Under the pieces are notes generated by a model. It was not told the DNA's origin. It saw only the letters and a program-made list of their open reading frames with translations, and searched no databases. Position numbers and translations under genes: made by a program. 36,601 nt of DNA. Source: Paramicrosporidium saccamoebae (lineage: Eukaryota > Rozellomycota). Shown one piece after another: positions 35,317 to 36,601 of the stretch. The stretch lies in the NCBI GenBank assembly GCA_002794465.1, contig MTSL01000174.1, positions 1-36,601 of the forward strand. Direction: 5' to 3'. How positions within the stretch are numbered: position 1 is the stretch's first letter; each line of letters starts with the position of its first letter.

Positions 35317-36536
35317 ATGTTGAGCGCTATTGATGTGGTCGCAGTGGCCGAGAGTGCGGGCTCGAATATGGTTCTGAATGACGAGAATGCCCGTCGGATT
35401 CCGCTTCGGCTGCCCATTCTGCAAGATTCCGAAGTAGACATTATGAGCTTCTCTGCCGACTTTCTTCCTTTCAGTATCCATCTTAAGGGGCACTGAACGG
35501 TCTAGAACATTCGCATTTTATGGCATTGGAGACGGCTGTGGGACCGGTTTGTGTAACTCTGCGTCGCGGCGATGTATACGCATTTGTTATGGTAAGGACG
35601 GCCCTTGGAACGGACCATCTACGGATACCGATGGACCAAATATCTCGTCCGCACTGGTACGAGCGTCTGTTTAGGAAATGGCCGTCTGTTGAGGAGGTTC
35701 TTAGAAAGGCAAAGCATCCGTTGGCAGCAGCACCATTTATCAGGGTCCGAGACCGAAGTGTTGGGAACAGTTTGATTAAACTGGATGAACGATTGGTCAT
35801 TGGTAGCCATAAGATTGGAGTTGTCTATGCCGGTGCTGGCCAGTCCGACCTTGATCAAATGCTCTCTAATAACACCCGTACTCGCCAAGGACCTGTTTAA
35901 TTCTAGATGACGTCTCGGGACAGTTTTGGAGGTTTGTCTCCTTTCTGGGACATTCAATAGAGTTGCGTGGCTGGCATGGCTTTAATGGCGGGCTAGACAC
36001 GGTCTACGACCACACGGGAACCACCAGCTATTACACAAAATGGCAGCAGCTAGAGTTCATGTTCCATGTCGGACCCTTAATACCCATCTCCCATGCTGAT
36101 CCCCAATACGTATCGGTGGAGGGAGGGCTGACTTGTAGGTGGAGAGGAAACGACACATTGGGAATGACATTGTACTTGTAGTGTTCCGCGACCGAGCCGC
36201 ACCAGCTGTGAATCTGGCCAAAATTTATTCTAGACAGATCCATGGGGTGCTTATTGTCACTCCGACCTCTGCCGATTCCGAGTTTTCCTTCCATCTCGAG
36301 ATTTATCGACACAAGAATATGCCGCACATTCCCTCCTTTGTCGAAGAGCCCAACGTGTATTCCCTCAGCGATCCTGACCATCGATCCATGTTCCTTGCCA
36401 AGTGTACGTCCCCCAACTTGTTAACGGCATAGTGTTATTTACCGAGAGGATTAGCTATAAGACGCCTGATTTCGCAACACTCTTACATCGTACAAGGAGT
36501 TCCATGCTGCGAGAGCTTGTTGTTGAATATTTGTAA
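35317..36536 (+). CDS. Rap1GAP-type GTPase-activating protein, five exons
   Basis: Exons 35317..35473, 35506..35877, 35907..36109, 36139..36403 and 36433..36536, with introns of 32, 29, 29 and 29 nt, give 366 residues. Rap-GAPs switch off Rap GTPases using an asparagine thumb. The dimerisation half begins with KHSHFMALETAVGPVCVTL, like the EHFNYYSLDTALGHLVFSL of human Rap1GAP. Then come IGVVYAGAGQ, the spliced FVSFLGHSIELRGWHGFNGG, LEFMFHVGPLIP and the spliced ERKRHIGNDIVLVVF with the catalytic Asn (about residue 253). The last exon gives LLFTERISYKTPDFATLLHR and LRELVVEYL, matching the final helix of the domain. The protein is little more than the catalytic core. The start at 35317 is the first in-frame ATG; a 5' exon cannot be excluded. 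The stop overlaps AATAAA. Confidence 0.85.
35474..35505 (+). other. 32-nt intron 1 of the Rap-GAP gene
   Basis: GTATCC donor, TCTAG acceptor; it recreates the conserved start of the dimerisation domain. Confidence 0.82.
35878..35906 (+). other. 29-nt intron 2 of the Rap-GAP gene
   Basis: GTACTC donor, TTAATTCTAG end with a clear TTAAT branch site. Confidence 0.88.
36110..36138 (+). other. 29-nt intron 3 of the Rap-GAP gene
   Basis: GTATCG donor, TTGTAG acceptor; it sits three codons before the catalytic KRHIGND motif. Confidence 0.92.
36404..36432 (+). other. 29-nt intron 4 of the Rap-GAP gene
   Basis: GTACGT donor, GCATAG acceptor. It connects FLAK to LLFTERISYK, the last helix of the domain, in a short final exon. 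Confidence 0.88.
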
Positions 36537-36541
36537 ATAAA
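36536..36541 (+). terminator. AATAAA overlapping the Rap-GAP stop codon
   Basis: The hexamer shares its first base with the TAA stop, as at secreted protein C. Confidence 0.4.
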
Positions 36542-36566
36542 GCCACGTCAATTTTGAGTGATGATT

Positions 36567-36601
36567 GTGGGTTGGGTTGAGCTGAGCTGAGCTGAGCTGA
36601 G
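36567..36601. repeat. (GAGCT)n repeat at the right edge
   Basis: GGGTTGGGTTGAGCT followed by five GAGCT units, running off the end of the window, so its true length is unknown. Confidence 0.85.

Overview
This is a gene-dense eukaryotic nuclear window. I count 25 protein genes and one tRNA gene in 36.6 kb, about 1.4 kb per gene. Twelve of the protein genes are confidently intron-bearing or intron-probable, with introns of only 28-35 nt; all start GTA and all but one end TAG. Spacers are short and rich in simple and low-copy repeats. The gene set (EXO84, COG8, ATG7, LARP1 with DM15 repeats, C2CD5, a Rap1GAP-type GAP, an ACAP-like ArfGAP, capping protein beta, B12-dependent methylmalonyl-CoA mutase, two PNS1/CTL transporters) points to an opisthokont or near relative with a compacted genome. 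An early-diverging fungal lineage of the Rozellomycota type would fit, but that placement is inference from gene content, intron size and density, not something the sequence proves.

Layout. 1-258: C-terminus of a Prp22/DHX8 splicing helicase. 577-1525 (-): unrecognised protein. 2222-3238 (+): RAD51. 3556-3671 (-): tRNA-Ile(UAU) with an intron. 3707-6530 (-): exocyst EXO84 in four exons. 6958-7899 (+): F-actin capping protein beta. 8114-9883 (-): arginyl-tRNA synthetase. 9984-13105 (-): tandem pair of PNS1/CTL-like membrane transporters. 13734-16452 (+): C2CD5. 16792-18392 (+): three consecutive small genes with predicted signal peptides and no recognised homologues. 18428-18973 (+): basic-tailed protein resembling Pol I subunit RPA34. 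19161-19647 (-): nucleoside diphosphate kinase. 20106-22375 (+): methylmalonyl-CoA mutase. 22603-22863 (+): small basic protein. 23439-25307 (-): LARP1, divergent from COG8 at 25387-26595 (+). 26722-27937 (+): PH-ArfGAP-ankyrin protein. 28235-29320 (-): TTC4/Cns1 co-chaperone. 29533-31444 (+): ATG7. 31696-33174 (-): LRR protein. 33417-33895 (-): small glycine-rich membrane protein. 34020-35011 (+): DIM1. 35317-36536 (+): five-exon Rap-GAP.

The genes do not form one pathway. Several concern membrane traffic and its GTPases (EXO84, COG8, ArfGAP, Rap-GAP, C2CD5, ATG7), and others translation and ribosome production (ArgRS, tRNA-Ile, LARP1, DIM1, the RPA34-like protein). The features most worth a second look are the uniformly tiny introns (none a multiple of three among the 17 found), the run of three secreted-protein genes, a possible non-AUG mitochondrial leader on ArgRS with a decayed duplicate of that gene's 3' end next door, and spacer elements such as the 16-bp repeat array before the mutase and perfect inverted repeats near the transporter and LRR genes.
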